The notes under the pieces are model-generated. The model worked only from the letters and a program-made list of their open reading frames with translations. It did no database searches and had not been told where the DNA came from. Positions 52,983 to 64,000 of a stretch of 64,000 nt of DNA are shown here, one piece after another (the stretch's first letter is position 1; each line of letters opens with the position of its first letter). Position numbers and translations under genes: made by a program. This DNA comes from Methylopila capsulata (GTDB taxonomy: Bacteria > Pseudomonadota > Alphaproteobacteria > Rhizobiales > Methylopilaceae), in contig NZ_JAFBCY010000002.1 of the NCBI RefSeq assembly GCF_016907975.1, positions 868,001 to 932,000 of the forward strand. The letters are read 5' to 3'.

Positions 52983-53729
52983 ATGACCGCCGTCACCGTT
53001 CTGCGCCATGAGTGGCGTCCCGCCATCCGCCCCGCGCCGCCCGGCGTCGCGATCGCGGCCGTCGGCGACGTCCATGGCCAGATCGACCTGTTCGCGGCCC
53101 TGCGCGACGCGCTGGCGGAGGAGATCGCGTCGGCGCCGGAGCGGATCTTCGTCAGCGTCGGCGACCTGGTGGACCGTGGGCCGGGGAGCCTCGCCGCGCT
53201 ACGGCTCGCGCGCGCCGCCCCGCAGGGCGCGACCGCGATCACCTTGCGGGGCAATCACGAGGACGTCCTGCTCGACGTGCTGGCCGAGCCTCGACCCGAG
53301 GTCGTCGCGCACTGGCTGGAGTTCGGCGGCGGGGACGTGGCGGGCGAGGCGGGCGTGCGCGTCGGCGAGAGCGGCTGGACGGACGCCCTGAAGGCGGCGA
53401 TCGGCCCGGACCTGCTGGAATGGCTCGACGCGCGGCCGACGCTGTGGCGGATCGGCGATCTTGTCTTCGTCCACGCCGGGCTGGACCCGCAGACGTCGCT
53501 CGCGGCGCAGACCGACCGGACCCTGATGTGGATCCGCCGGCCCTGGCTGGAGAGCGCGGGCCCCTACGCCGAGAACGTCGCCGTGATCCACGGCCACACG
53601 CCCCAGCGCGGCGTGGATCTCGACCATCCGCACCGGATCAACCTGGACACCGGCGCCTACCGCTCGGGCCTGTTGTCGGGGCTCGTGATCCTCGGAGACA
53701 GGATGCGCCTGGTGCAGGCGGCGCGATGA
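52983..53729 (+). CDS. Metallophosphoesterase, PrpA/PP2A-like serine/threonine phosphatase
   Basis: A 248-residue calcineurin-type phosphatase. The metal-binding signatures are clear: GDVHGQIDLF, VGDLVDRGPGSL, LRGNHEDVLLD, VHAGLDPQTS and IHGHTPQRG. These define the bacterial serine/threonine-phosphatase or diadenosine-tetraphosphatase-like group. The natural substrate is unknown. The gene is convergent with typA and shares a terminator with it. Confidence 0.9.
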   Translation: MTAVTVLRHEWRPAIRPAPPGVAIAAVGDVHGQIDLFAALRDALAEEIASAPERIFVSVGDLVDRGPGSLAALRLARAAPQGATAITLRGNHEDVLLDVLAEPRPEVVAHWLEFGGGDVAGEAGVRVGESGWTDALKAAIGPDLLEWLDARPTLWRIGDLVFVHAGLDPQTSLAAQTDRTLMWIRRPWLESAGPYAENVAVIHGHTPQRGVDLDHPHRINLDTGAYRSGLLSGLVILGDRMRLVQAAR

Positions 53730-53730
53730 A

Positions 53731-53778
53731 AAAAGGGCGGCTCGCCCGGCTCATGGAGCCCGGACGACGCCGCCCTTT
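53731..53778. terminator. Bidirectional terminator between phosphatase and typA
   Basis: Arms AAAGGGCGGC (53732-53741) and GCCGCCCTTT (53769-53778) enclose an internal smaller stem (CCCGGCTCATGGAGCCCGG region). A-run and T-run on opposite sides fit termination of both convergent transcripts. Confidence 0.8.
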
Positions 53779-53787
53779 CGTCAAGCC

Positions 53788-55617
<1,830 letters not shown>

Positions 55618-55820
55618 GGGCTCTCGCTTCAGGGCCGCCCGCGCGGCCCCGCCTGTTCGCTTCTTCTATCTCGTGTGCGGCGCACACATGCGCGAAATGC
55701 GCTCGAAACGCAAGGGCGGGCCGGCCGCGCGACCGCGCGCGCTCGCGGACGAGCCTCAGTCCCGGCCTAAAACGCGCGCCGAAACGCGCTCATGCTCGCG
55801 CGGCCCGAGGAGCCGGTCGC

Positions 55821-57056
55821 TCAGTTTTCCGCGCGGTTCTTCCGGGCGGCGAGCGTCCGCAGGCGCAGGGCGTTGAGCTTGATGAAGCCCGCCGCGTCGC
55901 GGTGGTCGTAGGCGACCGCGCCGTCCTCGAAGGTGACGAGCTCCTGATTGTAGAGCGAGTTCGGGCTCTCGCGGCCGGTGACGATGACGTTGCCCTTGTA
56001 GAGCTTCAGCCGCACGCGGCCGGACACCTCCTTCTGGGACAGGTCGATCGCCGCCTGCAGCATCTCGCGCTCCGGCGAGAACCAGAAGCCGTTGTAGATG
56101 AGCTCCGCATAGCGCGGCATCAGCTCGTCCTTGAGATGCGCGGCGCCGCGGTCGAGCGTGATCGACTCGATCGCGCGGTGGGCGGCGAGCAGGATCGTGC
56201 CGCCCGGCGTCTCGTAGACGCCGCGGGACTTCATGCCCACGAAGCGGTTCTCGACCAGGTCGAGGCGGCCGATGCCGTTGGCCTTGCCCAGCTCGTTGAG
56301 CCTGGTCAGGATCGACGCCGGCGACAGCGCCTCGCCGTCGATCGCGACCGCGTCGCCCTTCTCAAAGTCGATCGACATCAGCGTCGGCTGGTCCGGCGCC
56401 TCTTCGGGCGAGATCGTGCGCATGTGCACGTCCTCGGGGGCCGCGAGGCTCGGGTCCTCGAGCACCTTGCCCTCGGACGAGGAGTGCAGAAGGTTGGCGT
56501 CGACCGAGAACGGGGCCTCGCCGCGCTTGTCCTTCGAGATCGGGATCTGGTGCGCTTCCGCGAACTCGATCAGCCGGGTGCGGGAGGTCAGGTCCCACTC
56601 CCGCCACGGCGCGATGACCTTCACTTCCGGCTCCAGCGCGTAGTAGGCGAGCTCGAAGCGGACCTGATCGTTGCCCTTGCCGGTGGCGCCGTGGCAGACG
56701 GCGTCGGCCCCGGTCGCGCGCAGAATGTCGATCTGGCGCTTGGCGATCAGCGGCCGCGCGATCGAGGTGCCGAGCAGGTACTGCCCCTCGTAAACCGCGT
56801 TCGCCCGGAACATCGGGAACACGAAGTCCCGGACGAACTCCTCGCGCAGGTCCTCGATGAAGATGTTGTCGGGCTTGATGCCGAGCAGCTCCGCCTTCTT
56901 GCGCGCGGGCTCCAGCTCCTCGCCCTGGCCGAGGTCGGCGGTGAAGGTCACCACTTCGCACTGGTAAGTGGTCTGCAGCCACTTGAGGATCACGGAGGTG
57001 TCGAGGCCGCCGGAGTAGGCGAGAACGACCTTCTTCACGGAGGCGGCGTCTGACAT
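55821..57056 (-). CDS. argG: Argininosuccinate synthase
   Basis: ATP-dependent enzyme that joins citrulline and aspartate in arginine synthesis, 411 residues. It has the N-type ATP pyrophosphatase loop [13 protein letters not shown] near the N-terminus, [16 protein letters not shown] in the citrulline/aspartate-binding part, and [19 protein letters not shown]. The ATG at 57056 ([10 protein letters not shown]) suits homologues; an in-frame upstream extension is not conserved. Single-gene unit. Confidence 0.97.
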   Translation of the reverse strand: MSDAASVKKVVLAYSGGLDTSVILKWLQTTYQCEVVTFTADLGQGEELEPARKKAELLGIKPDNIFIEDLREEFVRDFVFPMFRANAVYEGQYLLGTSIARPLIAKRQIDILRATGADAVCHGATGKGNDQVRFELAYYALEPEVKVIAPWREWDLTSRTRLIEFAEAHQIPISKDKRGEAPFSVDANLLHSSSEGKVLEDPSLAAPEDVHMRTISPEEAPDQPTLMSIDFEKGDAVAIDGEALSPASILTRLNELGKANGIGRLDLVENRFVGMKSRGVYETPGGTILLAAHRAIESITLDRGAAHLKDELMPRYAELIYNGFWFSPEREMLQAAIDLSQKEVSGRVRLKLYKGNVIVTGRESPNSLYNQELVTFEDGAVAYDHRDAAGFIKLNALRLRTLAARKNRAEN

Positions 57057-57173
57057 GCGAGAGGGTCCTGAGGGTCTTGGAGCGCAAGGGTCTTGGAGCG
57101 CGGCGCACTCTAGCCATCGCCGCGCGCGGCGCAACCCGTGAGCGGCAAGGCCGCACCCTGAGGCGGGAGGCCG

Positions 57174-58541
57174 CTAGTCCCGCGCGTCGGGCACGCGGAC
57201 GGCGCCGAGCAGAGCGGCCCCGCCCAGGAAGAAGGCGATCAGCACCGAGACGCCAACCCGCTGGCTGTCGGTCAGCGCGGTCACGGCCGCCACCGCGAAC
57301 GGCCCGAGGAAGGACGTGACCTTCCCCGACAGCGCGAACAGGCCGAAGGCCTGCGTGAGCTTTTCCTTCGGCGCGAGGCGCACCAACAGCGAGCGCGAGG
57401 ACGCCTGGAGTGGCCCTGAGGCCGCGCCGAGCACCAGGGCGAGGCCGATGAACAGCCGCTCGGGAGCGGATGAGAACAGGGCGTCATCGGGCACCGGCGG
57501 CGTCACCGGCACCACGAACAGGATGCGCGCGCGGTCGATCGAGGCGATCGCCACCGCGGCGGCGGTCAGAAGTCCAAGCGACCACGCGACCACGCGCTCG
57601 GGGCCCACGCGGTCGTCGAGCCAGCCGCCGACCAGCGATCCGACGATCCCGGAGACGATGACGAGCACGCCGAAGACGCCGGTTTCGATCGGCCCCCAGC
57701 CGAGAGCGCCCGCCCCGTAGATGCCGCCGAAGGCGAACAGCGCCGTCAGCCCGTCCACGTAGAGCATGTGAGCCGCGAGGAAGAGCGCGAGGTCCGGCGA
57801 ACGTCGCAGGCTCTTCAGCGTCCGCCAGAGGTCCCTTAAACCCGCCGTGACCGCGCCGCGCGGAGATCCGGCCGTCACGTCCGGCGTGAACAGGAACAGC
57901 GGGGCGGCGAAGACGAGGTACCACAGCGCCGAGAAGGGTCCCGCCGCGCGATCCCCCTCGGAGGTCGCGGGATCGAGCCCGAGGATCGGCGCGATCCCGG
58001 CGAGCGTCAGCCCGTCCTCCGGATCGGCGGAGAACAGCAGCAGCGCGATCGCCAGGGCGATCAGGCCGCCGACGTAGCCGGTCGCCCAGCCCAGGCCGGA
58101 CAGGCGGCCGATCCGCTCCGGCGGCGCCAGCGTCGGCATCATGGCGTTGGTGAAGGCCGTGGCGCATTCCGCCCCCACGGTCGCGACCACAAACCCGCCG
58201 AGCGCGATCGGAACCGCGTAGGCCGACCCGGGGACCGCGAACCACAGGGCCGAGGCGCCAAGGACGATCAGGAGCGAGAACCCCGCGATCCAAAGCTTGC
58301 GGCCGCCGGTCCGGTCCGCGATCGCGCCGAGCGGGGGCGTGGCGAGGCCGACGATCAGTCCCGCGGTTCCCGCCGCGACGCCCCACAGCGCCTGCCCTTC
58401 CGCGGGATCGTCCATCAGCCGCGAGACGAAGAACGGCGCGAACACGAAGGTCGCGAGCAAGGTGAACACGGGCTGCGTCGCCGCGTCGTAGAGCGCCCAC
58501 GCGGCGACCGCGCGGCGGGAGACGGTTCGGTGCTGCGGCAT
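57174..58541 (-). CDS. MFS transporter of the UMF1 family
   Basis: A 455-residue membrane protein with about twelve transmembrane helices, assigned to the unknown-major-facilitator UMF1 family that also includes fungal Atg22. Hallmarks are the N-terminal AVAAWALYDAATQPVFTLLATFVFAPFF and PPLGAIADRTGGRKLW (the MFS loop 2-3 motif), and GLGWATGYVGGLIALAIAL. The substrate is unknown; Atg22 exports amino acids from vacuoles. No operon partner with a clear link is present. Confidence 0.88.
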   Translation of the reverse strand: MPQHRTVSRRAVAAWALYDAATQPVFTLLATFVFAPFFVSRLMDDPAEGQALWGVAAGTAGLIVGLATPPLGAIADRTGGRKLWIAGFSLLIVLGASALWFAVPGSAYAVPIALGGFVVATVGAECATAFTNAMMPTLAPPERIGRLSGLGWATGYVGGLIALAIALLLFSADPEDGLTLAGIAPILGLDPATSEGDRAAGPFSALWYLVFAAPLFLFTPDVTAGSPRGAVTAGLRDLWRTLKSLRRSPDLALFLAAHMLYVDGLTALFAFGGIYGAGALGWGPIETGVFGVLVIVSGIVGSLVGGWLDDRVGPERVVAWSLGLLTAAAVAIASIDRARILFVVPVTPPVPDDALFSSAPERLFIGLALVLGAASGPLQASSRSLLVRLAPKEKLTQAFGLFALSGKVTSFLGPFAVAAVTALTDSQRVGVSVLIAFFLGGAALLGAVRVPDARD

Positions 58542-58578
58542 GGGGCTCGCGTAACGCAGGCGTGGCGGGACGCGCAGT

Positions 58579-61500
58579 CTACGCCACGTCCCGCGCCAAA
58601 TCTCCGAGCAGGCTGGAGGCCACCGTCAGCCGCGCGAGCGTGAGCCCGCCGCCGGCTATCTCGCCGACCGCGCGGCGCACGCGGGCGACGTCCGCCGCGT
58701 TCTCCGACCAGGCGGACACCGCCGGCCACCCGTCGAGGCCGGGCTCGGCGACAAGCGCCGCGACCGCCATAGCCCGCGCGGCGACGCCGATCTGATCCAG
58801 CGCGCGGTCGAGCGCGAGGCGGTCGTAATAGTCCGCCACGCCGATCGCCTGCGCCGACCGCACCATGCGGGCGAGCTGGAACTCGTCGGCGACCGCGAAC
58901 AGCGCCGCCGCGGCGACGTCGATCGGACGGCCGGTCTTCTCGGCGATCAGCACCGCGTCGGTCGCGCCCTCCATGGCGAGAAGCGCCGAGAACCGCACCG
59001 CGAGCGGCCCCGGCAGGCCGGCGCGCACGAGCTCCGTCGCGCGGGCGGAGCGGCGGCCCGCCGCGTCGGGCCCGAGCGCCTCGTCGAGCCCGGCGGCGAC
59101 CGCGTCCACGCCGGTCTGGAACCGTGCGACGACGCCGTCGAGCCCTCCGTCAAGATCGACGTTGCGCAGGAACCAGACCATGCGGTGGAGCAACAACTCG
59201 CGCATGCCGGCGTAGAGATCGAGCTGGAGGGCGCCGGGAATCTTCGTATCCAGCGCGTCGATCTCGTCGTGCACCTCGTCCATGCGGAAGGCGTCGCGCG
59301 CCACCGCGAAGGCGGCCGCGATGCGGGACGGCGGCGCTCCGGTCTGGTCCATCAGCCGGACCACGAGCGCCGGCCCGCCGCGGTTGATCATGGCGTTCGC
59401 GAGCATGGTCGCGATAATCTCCCGCCGCAGCCGGTGGCCGGCGATCGCCTCCGCGAAGCGCTCGCGCATCAGCGTCGGGAAATAGCGGACCAGCTCCTTC
59501 GCGAGGTAAGGATCGTCCGGCGTGCCGGAGGCCAGCAGGTCGTCGTAGAGCGCGATCTTGGACCAGGCCAGCAGCACGGCGATCTCGGGCCGCTCCAGCG
59601 GATCGCCGACGCGCACGCGTTCGGCGAGCGTGGCGTCGTCCGGCAGGGTCTCGACCGCGCGGTCGAGCAGGCCGCGGACCTCGAGCGCCTGCATCAGCCG
59701 CGACAGGAAGCCCGCCTCGTCGACGCCCGCACGCTGGCTGAGCGAGATCGCGAGGGTCTGGTCGTAGTTGTTGGCGAGCACGAGGCGACCGACCTCGTCT
59801 GTCATTTCGCTCAGGATGCGGTTGCGCTCGTCGAGCGCGAGCGTCCCGTCGCGCACCGGGCCGGCGAAGGCGATCTTGATGTTCACCTCGACGTCCGAGG
59901 TGTTGACGCCCGCGGAATTGTCGATGGCGTCGGAGTTGATGCGCACGCCCCTGGCCGCCGCCTCGATGCGGGCCTTCTGGGTGACGCCGAGGTTGGCGCC
60001 CTCGCCCACCACCTTCACCCGGAGATCCGGCGCGGCGACGCGGATCGCGTCGTTGGCGCGGTCGCCGGCCTGCTCGTCGGTCTCGCTCGTGGCCCGCACA
60101 TAGGTGCCGATGCCGCCGAACCAGAGCAGGTCCGCCGGCGTCTTCAGGATCGCGCTCATCAGCTCCTGCGGCGTCGCGCTGGCCTTGTCGAAGCCGAGAG
60201 CGGCGCGCACGGGCTCAGAGAGCGGGATCGTCTTCAGGCTGCGCGCGAACACGCCGCCTCCCGCCGAGATCTTGGCGGCGTCGTAGTCCTTCCAACTCGA
60301 GCGCGGCACGGCGAACAGACGCTTGCGCTCCTCGAACGAGACGGCGGGGTCCGGATCGGGATCGAGGAAGATGTCACGATGATCGAAGGCCGCGAGGAGC
60401 TTGATCGCAGGCGACAGCAGCATGCCGTTGCCGAAGACGTCGCCCGACATGTCGCCGACGCCCACCACCGTGAAGGGCGTGGTCTGGATGTCGACGTCCA
60501 TCTCGCGGAAATGCCGCTTCACCGCCTCCCACGCTCCCCGCGCGGTGATGCCCATGGCCTTGTGGTCGTAGCCGACGGAGCCGCCCGAGGCGAAGGCGTC
60601 GCCTAGCCAGAAGCCGCGGCCCTCGGCGATGCCGTTCGCGGTGTCGGAGAAGGTGGCGGTGCCCTTGTCCGCCGCGACCACCAGATAGGGGTCGTCGCCG
60701 TCGTGGCGGACAACCGCCTCGGGCGGGACAAGGTCGTCGCCCTTCAGGTCGTCGGTCACGTCCAGCAGGGCGTTGATGAAGATCTTGTAGGCCTCGGTTC
60801 CTTCCGCGAACCAGGCGTCGCGGGGCCCCGCGGGCAGCTGCTTCGGCACGAAGCCGCCCTTGGCGCCCACCGGCACGATGACCGCGTTCTTCACCTGCTG
60901 TGCCTTCACCAGGCCCAGCACCTCGGTGCGGAAATCCTGCGGCCGATCGGACCAGCGCAGACCGCCGCGCGCGACCTTGCCGAAGCGGAGATGCACGCCC
61001 TCCACGCGGGGCGAATAGACCGAGATTTCGTAGAGCGGCCGCGGGGCGGGCAGGCCGTCGACCTTCGCGCTCTCCAGCTTGAAGGCGAAGGTGCGCTTGA
61101 GCCCTCCCGCCGCGTCGTCCTGGAAGAAGTTGGTGCGCTGGCAGGCCTGCACGAAGTTCTCGAACCGGCGCAGGATGCGGTCTTCGTCGAGGCTGTCGAC
61201 GGCGACGAGCGCCTCCTCGATGCGGGCGACGATCCCCGCCTCGCGCTCGACGCGGTCGCCGGACCCGCCCGGCGCAAAGCGGACGTGGAACAGCTCGACG
61301 ATCATCGCGGCGACGCCCGCATGCTTCGTCAGCGTGGTCCACATGTAGTCCTGGTCATAGGGAACCCGCGCCTGCCGGAGGTAGCGCGAGAGCGCGCGCA
61401 CCAGCGCGATGTCGCGCCAGCCGAGACCGCCTTCGAGCGTGAGCGCGTTGTACCCGTCGCTCTCCGCGTCGCCGTTCAGCACCGCGATGAGCAGCGCCTC

Positions 61501-63393
61501 GAGCTGGGCGTCGAGCGCGTGCGTCAGCTCGAACGCGCCGCCGCTGGCGCGCTCAAGCGCCATGTCGTGGATGAAGACATGGGCCTCCGCCCCGAGACCC
61601 GCGGGCTCCGCGCGGTAGCTGCGCTCCTCGATCACCCGGAATCCCATGTTCTCGAGCATGGGGACGCGGCGCGACAGCGGGATCGGCGCCCCGCGCGAGA
61701 ACACCTTCAGGCGGATCTCCGGCTCGCCGGCGCGGCGGAAGAAGTCGATCGCGAAGCTCGCCTCGGCGGAGAGCCGCTCGATGTGGCCGAGGTCGACCAC
61801 CGCCTCCGCCGGCGAGGTGCGCGACTCGTAGGCGCGACCGAACGCCTGGCCGTAGCGCTGCGCCAGCCGGCGGGCCTCGGCGCCCGTGCGGCTGGTCGAA
61901 AGCTCGGTCCGGAGCAGATCGCCCCAGGTCGCCGCCTGCTGAGCGATCTCCTCGTCGAGCGCCGCAGGGTCGACCTCCGGCGCGGGTCCGTCGAGGCCGA
62001 TGACGAACTGCACCCGGGCGAGCGGGCCCTCGGGGAAGGCGGGATAGTAGGCGCTTACGCGGCCGCCGAGCCGTTGCGCGAGCCGCTGGCCGATGCGCGT
62101 GCGCACGGCGGAATCGTAGCGCTCGCGCGGAACGTAGACGAGCGCCGAGGCGAAACGCTCGAACCGGTCGAGGCGCAGCAGGACCTTCACGCGCGGGCGT
62201 TCGTAGAGCGCGAGGATCTCCATCGCGGTGTCGAACAGCGCGTCGGCGTCGACCTGGAACAGCTCGTCGCGCGGGTGGGTCTCCAGCACGGTCGCAAGCG
62301 CCTTGCCGGAGTGGCTGTCCGGATCGAAGCCCGCGCGCCGGATGACCTGATCGATCTTGCGGCGGACCACCGGAAGGCTGCGGGCCGGCCGGGTGTAGGC
62401 CGAGGCGGTGAACAGGCCCACGATGCGGAGTTCGCCGACGAGGCGGCCGTCGCCATCGAACCGCTTCACGCCGACGTAGTCCATGTGCCGCCGCCGAAAG
62501 ACCTTTGCGTGGACGCTGGCCTTGGTGACGATCAGCGGCTTCGGCTCGTGCAGGAAGGCCCGGATCTCAGGCGTAAGATTGACCAGCTGGCCGCCGCGAC
62601 GCAGCACGCGTGCGGCGGGATCGCGCAACGCGCCGAGGCCCGTCTCGGACAGCTGCTCCAGCCGCTCGTCGTCGCCCTCCCCCTTCAAGGCGTACTCGCG
62701 GGCGCCGAGGAAGATGAACTCGTCGCCGTCGAGCCATTGCAGGAACTGGATCGCCTCGGCGATCTCGGCGACCTCGAGCGGCGGCGGCGTCTCCTTGAAC
62801 GCCGCGACCTGCGCCTGCACGAGGGACCGCATGGCTTCGTAGTCTTCGGTCGTCTTCCGGACCTCGGCCAGCACGTCCTCGAGCGCCGCGACCAGGTCGG
62901 CGCGGGCCGCCTCGTCGTCGATCCGGTCGACATGCAGATGGATCAGGCTCTCGCGCGGCGTGTCCTCCACCTCCGCGCGGTTTGCGTCGCCGAGGAAGCG
63001 GGCGAGCCTGCCGTCGGCGTCCCGCTCCACGGCGATGATGGGATGGGCCACGAGCCCTGCCGTCATCGCGCGCTCGCCGAGCTCAGCCAGCACGCTGTCG
63101 AGCAGGAACGGCATGTCGTCGTTGACGATCTCGATCACGGTCGTCTCGGCCCGGCCCCCAAGCTCGGGGTCGATCAGCCGAATGTCGGCCTTCCCCGGCG
63201 CCCGGCGCGCCAGATGCCGCCACGCGTCGCTGGCGAGGGTCGCGAGCGCCGCCGGCTGAAGAGGTTCGAGATCGTCCAGCGCGGTGCGCGCGAACAGCGC
63301 CTCGACGAAGGCCGCCGGCGGTCCGCCCGCCCGCCCGGCCCGCTCCGCGGCGTCGTCGATGAGCCTGGTGCGGATGGCGTCGCCCTGCAGCAT
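58579..63393 (-). CDS. gdhB: Large NAD-specific glutamate dehydrogenase (GDH-180 class)
   Basis: A 1,604-residue NAD-dependent glutamate dehydrogenase of the L-GDH180 class, which deaminates glutamate to 2-oxoglutarate for catabolism. The long N-terminal regulatory region has ACT-like repeats (ETTVIEIVNDDMPFLLDSVLAELGERAM) and VYVPRERYDSAVR. The catalytic core has VHLRFGKVARGGLRWSDRPQDFRTEVLGLVKAQQVKNAVIVPVGAKGGFVPK, with the substrate Lys in GAKGGFV, and the dinucleotide fold GVGDMSGDVFGNGML. I chose the ATG at 63393 (MLQGDAIRTR) over an Arg-rich upstream frame. It lies 105 bases after gluQ. Confidence 0.96.
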   Translation of the reverse strand: MLQGDAIRTRLIDDAAERAGRAGGPPAAFVEALFARTALDDLEPLQPAALATLASDAWRHLARRAPGKADIRLIDPELGGRAETTVIEIVNDDMPFLLDSVLAELGERAMTAGLVAHPIIAVERDADGRLARFLGDANRAEVEDTPRESLIHLHVDRIDDEAARADLVAALEDVLAEVRKTTEDYEAMRSLVQAQVAAFKETPPPLEVAEIAEAIQFLQWLDGDEFIFLGAREYALKGEGDDERLEQLSETGLGALRDPAARVLRRGGQLVNLTPEIRAFLHEPKPLIVTKASVHAKVFRRRHMDYVGVKRFDGDGRLVGELRIVGLFTASAYTRPARSLPVVRRKIDQVIRRAGFDPDSHSGKALATVLETHPRDELFQVDADALFDTAMEILALYERPRVKVLLRLDRFERFASALVYVPRERYDSAVRTRIGQRLAQRLGGRVSAYYPAFPEGPLARVQFVIGLDGPAPEVDPAALDEEIAQQAATWGDLLRTELSTSRTGAEARRLAQRYGQAFGRAYESRTSPAEAVVDLGHIERLSAEASFAIDFFRRAGEPEIRLKVFSRGAPIPLSRRVPMLENMGFRVIEERSYRAEPAGLGAEAHVFIHDMALERASGGAFELTHALDAQLEALLIAVLNGDAESDGYNALTLEGGLGWRDIALVRALSRYLRQARVPYDQDYMWTTLTKHAGVAAMIVELFHVRFAPGGSGDRVEREAGIVARIEEALVAVDSLDEDRILRRFENFVQACQRTNFFQDDAAGGLKRTFAFKLESAKVDGLPAPRPLYEISVYSPRVEGVHLRFGKVARGGLRWSDRPQDFRTEVLGLVKAQQVKNAVIVPVGAKGGFVPKQLPAGPRDAWFAEGTEAYKIFINALLDVTDDLKGDDLVPPEAVVRHDGDDPYLVVAADKGTATFSDTANGIAEGRGFWLGDAFASGGSVGYDHKAMGITARGAWEAVKRHFREMDVDIQTTPFTVVGVGDMSGDVFGNGMLLSPAIKLLAAFDHRDIFLDPDPDPAVSFEERKRLFAVPRSSWKDYDAAKISAGGGVFARSLKTIPLSEPVRAALGFDKASATPQELMSAILKTPADLLWFGGIGTYVRATSETDEQAGDRANDAIRVAAPDLRVKVVGEGANLGVTQKARIEAAARGVRINSDAIDNSAGVNTSDVEVNIKIAFAGPVRDGTLALDERNRILSEMTDEVGRLVLANNYDQTLAISLSQRAGVDEAGFLSRLMQALEVRGLLDRAVETLPDDATLAERVRVGDPLERPEIAVLLAWSKIALYDDLLASGTPDDPYLAKELVRYFPTLMRERFAEAIAGHRLRREIIATMLANAMINRGGPALVVRLMDQTGAPPSRIAAAFAVARDAFRMDEVHDEIDALDTKIPGALQLDLYAGMRELLLHRMVWFLRNVDLDGGLDGVVARFQTGVDAVAAGLDEALGPDAAGRRSARATELVRAGLPGPLAVRFSALLAMEGATDAVLIAEKTGRPIDVAAAALFAVADEFQLARMVRSAQAIGVADYYDRLALDRALDQIGVAARAMAVAALVAEPGLDGWPAVSAWSENAADVARVRRAVGEIAGGGLTLARLTVASSLLGDLARDVA

Positions 63394-63498
63394 GATCGTC
63401 TCCTGGCATGCGCGGCGGCGGCCTCGACGGCCGGCCGTCGAGGTGAACCTAGGTCGCAAAGCGCGACGGGTCGATAACGCTTATGCGACGAGGCCCGC

Positions 63499-64000
63499 TC
63501 AGGCCGCCCCGACCGCGCGCAGGACGTCCTCCCGCGACCACCCCTCCGCCCGCAGTGACCGCAGCGACGGCGAGCCGCGGCGCTTCGCCAGCTTCTCGCC
63601 GTCGGGCGCGAGCAGGAGCGGGTGGTGGCGGTAAGCGGGTTCCGGCAGATCGAGCAGGCGCTGGAGCAGCCGGTGGACGGCCGTCGCATCATAGAGGTCG
63701 CGCCCGCGCACCACGTGGGTGACGCCCTGCGCCGCGTCGTCCACGACAACGGCGAGGTGGTAGCTCGTCGGCGTCTCCTTGCGCGCGAGCACGACGTCGC
63801 CCCAGAGCTCGGGCCGGGCCTCGATCGCGCCGACGCCCTCCTCCCGCCAGGTCAGCGGATCGCCGCCGAGCGTCGCGAGCGCCTTCGCCATGCGCAGGCG
63901 ACGCGCAGGGGGGCCGTCGGGATCCGAGGGCCGGGCCCCCGCGAGCGGCAGACGCACGGCGCCGTCCGGATCGCGCGCGGCGTCCGGCGCCGCGGCGGCG
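63499..64000 (-). CDS. gluQ: Glutamyl-Q tRNA(Asp) synthetase (C-terminal part)
   Basis: The last 166 residues or so of a class I glutamyl-tRNA synthetase paralogue; the 5' part lies beyond the window end and no stop occurs in frame up to the edge. It has DVVLARKETPTSYHLAVVVDDAAQGVTHVVRGRDL, a block shared by GluRS and GluQ-RS, and a KLAKRRGS motif in place of KMSKS. The protein ends soon after this motif, lacking the anticodon-binding domain, which identifies GluQ-RS rather than GltX. GluQ-RS glutamylates queuosine-34 in tRNA(Asp). Confidence 0.9.
   Translation of the reverse strand, partial: AAAAPDAARDPDGAVRLPLAGARPSDPDGPPARRLRMAKALATLGGDPLTWREEGVGAIEARPELWGDVVLARKETPTSYHLAVVVDDAAQGVTHVVRGRDLYDATAVHRLLQRLLDLPEPAYRHHPLLLAPDGEKLAKRRGSPSLRSLRAEGWSREDVLRAVGAA

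Overview
This is chromosomal DNA from a high-GC alphaproteobacterium of the order Hyphomicrobiales (Rhizobiales). The evidence is the dnaA/rpsT neighbourhood, the etfB-etfA-hbd order, the 1.6-kDa-residue-scale (about 1,600 aa) NAD-glutamate dehydrogenase, a RegB/ActS-type kinase with the GGLENPF signature, and a Tad/Cpa pilus locus. A lanmodulin homologue (52398-52817) and formate-tetrahydrofolate ligase (22690-24363) point to a methylotroph; the EF-hand pattern resembles what I recall of Hansschlegelia lanmodulin, so a Hansschlegelia/Methylopila-like genus is my best guess. I see no insertion sequence, prophage, CRISPR array, rRNA or tRNA gene.

Layout. 1-6036 (+): the tail of a RutE-type nitroreductase, then tsaB-rimI-fur/mur-plsC-EI24 and a class A penicillin-binding protein. 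6068-9027 (-): ybjQ, a secreted SGNH hydrolase and purH. 9239-10428 (+): a tandem pair of related secreted proteins of unknown function. 10469-20564 (-): a three-gene operon of a single-module highly reducing polyketide synthase (KS-AT-DH-MT-ER-KR-ACP), an alpha-oxoamine synthase and a GNAT-fold N-acyltransferase of the bacterial ceramide synthase (BcerS/YghO) family. Taken together this looks like a pathway for a ceramide-like lipid whose backbone is built by a polyketide synthase, related to the rhizobial rkpA-rkpG genes and parallel to the fungal fumonisin logic. I consider it the most interesting system here. 21074-24363: a small hypothetical gene, an EamA transporter and fhs.

24772-34581: Tad/Flp pilus genes, with a divergent secretin N-domain protein, flp pilin, cpaA-F, tadB and tadC. 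AT-rich promoters in front of flp and cpaB carry TTAACC half-sites that could bind CtrA. 34668-38473: metX, yciB and opgH. 38595-41904 (+): a tight operon of a BchC-like dehydrogenase, a 6-pyruvoyl-tetrahydropterin-synthase homologue that lacks the usual catalytic residues, a GT4 glycosyltransferase and a SAM methyltransferase. This is a candidate pathway for a glycosylated and methylated small molecule.

42083-48945 (-): lemA, a YjfB-type small protein, hbd-etfA-etfB, dnaA, a rhodanese and rpsT. The unusually AT-rich 620-bp spacer between rpsT and the rhodanese-dnaA pair carries eleven GANTC (CcrM methylation) sites within 289 bp, about ten times the chance expectation. This suggests cell-cycle control of dnaA or a replication-origin element. 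49100-55617: a redox-sensing histidine kinase, an intracellular PHB depolymerase fused to a helix-hairpin-helix domain, lanmodulin, a metallophosphatase and typA. 55821-64000 (-): argG, a UMF1-family transporter, the large NAD-glutamate dehydrogenase and the C-terminal part of gluQ.
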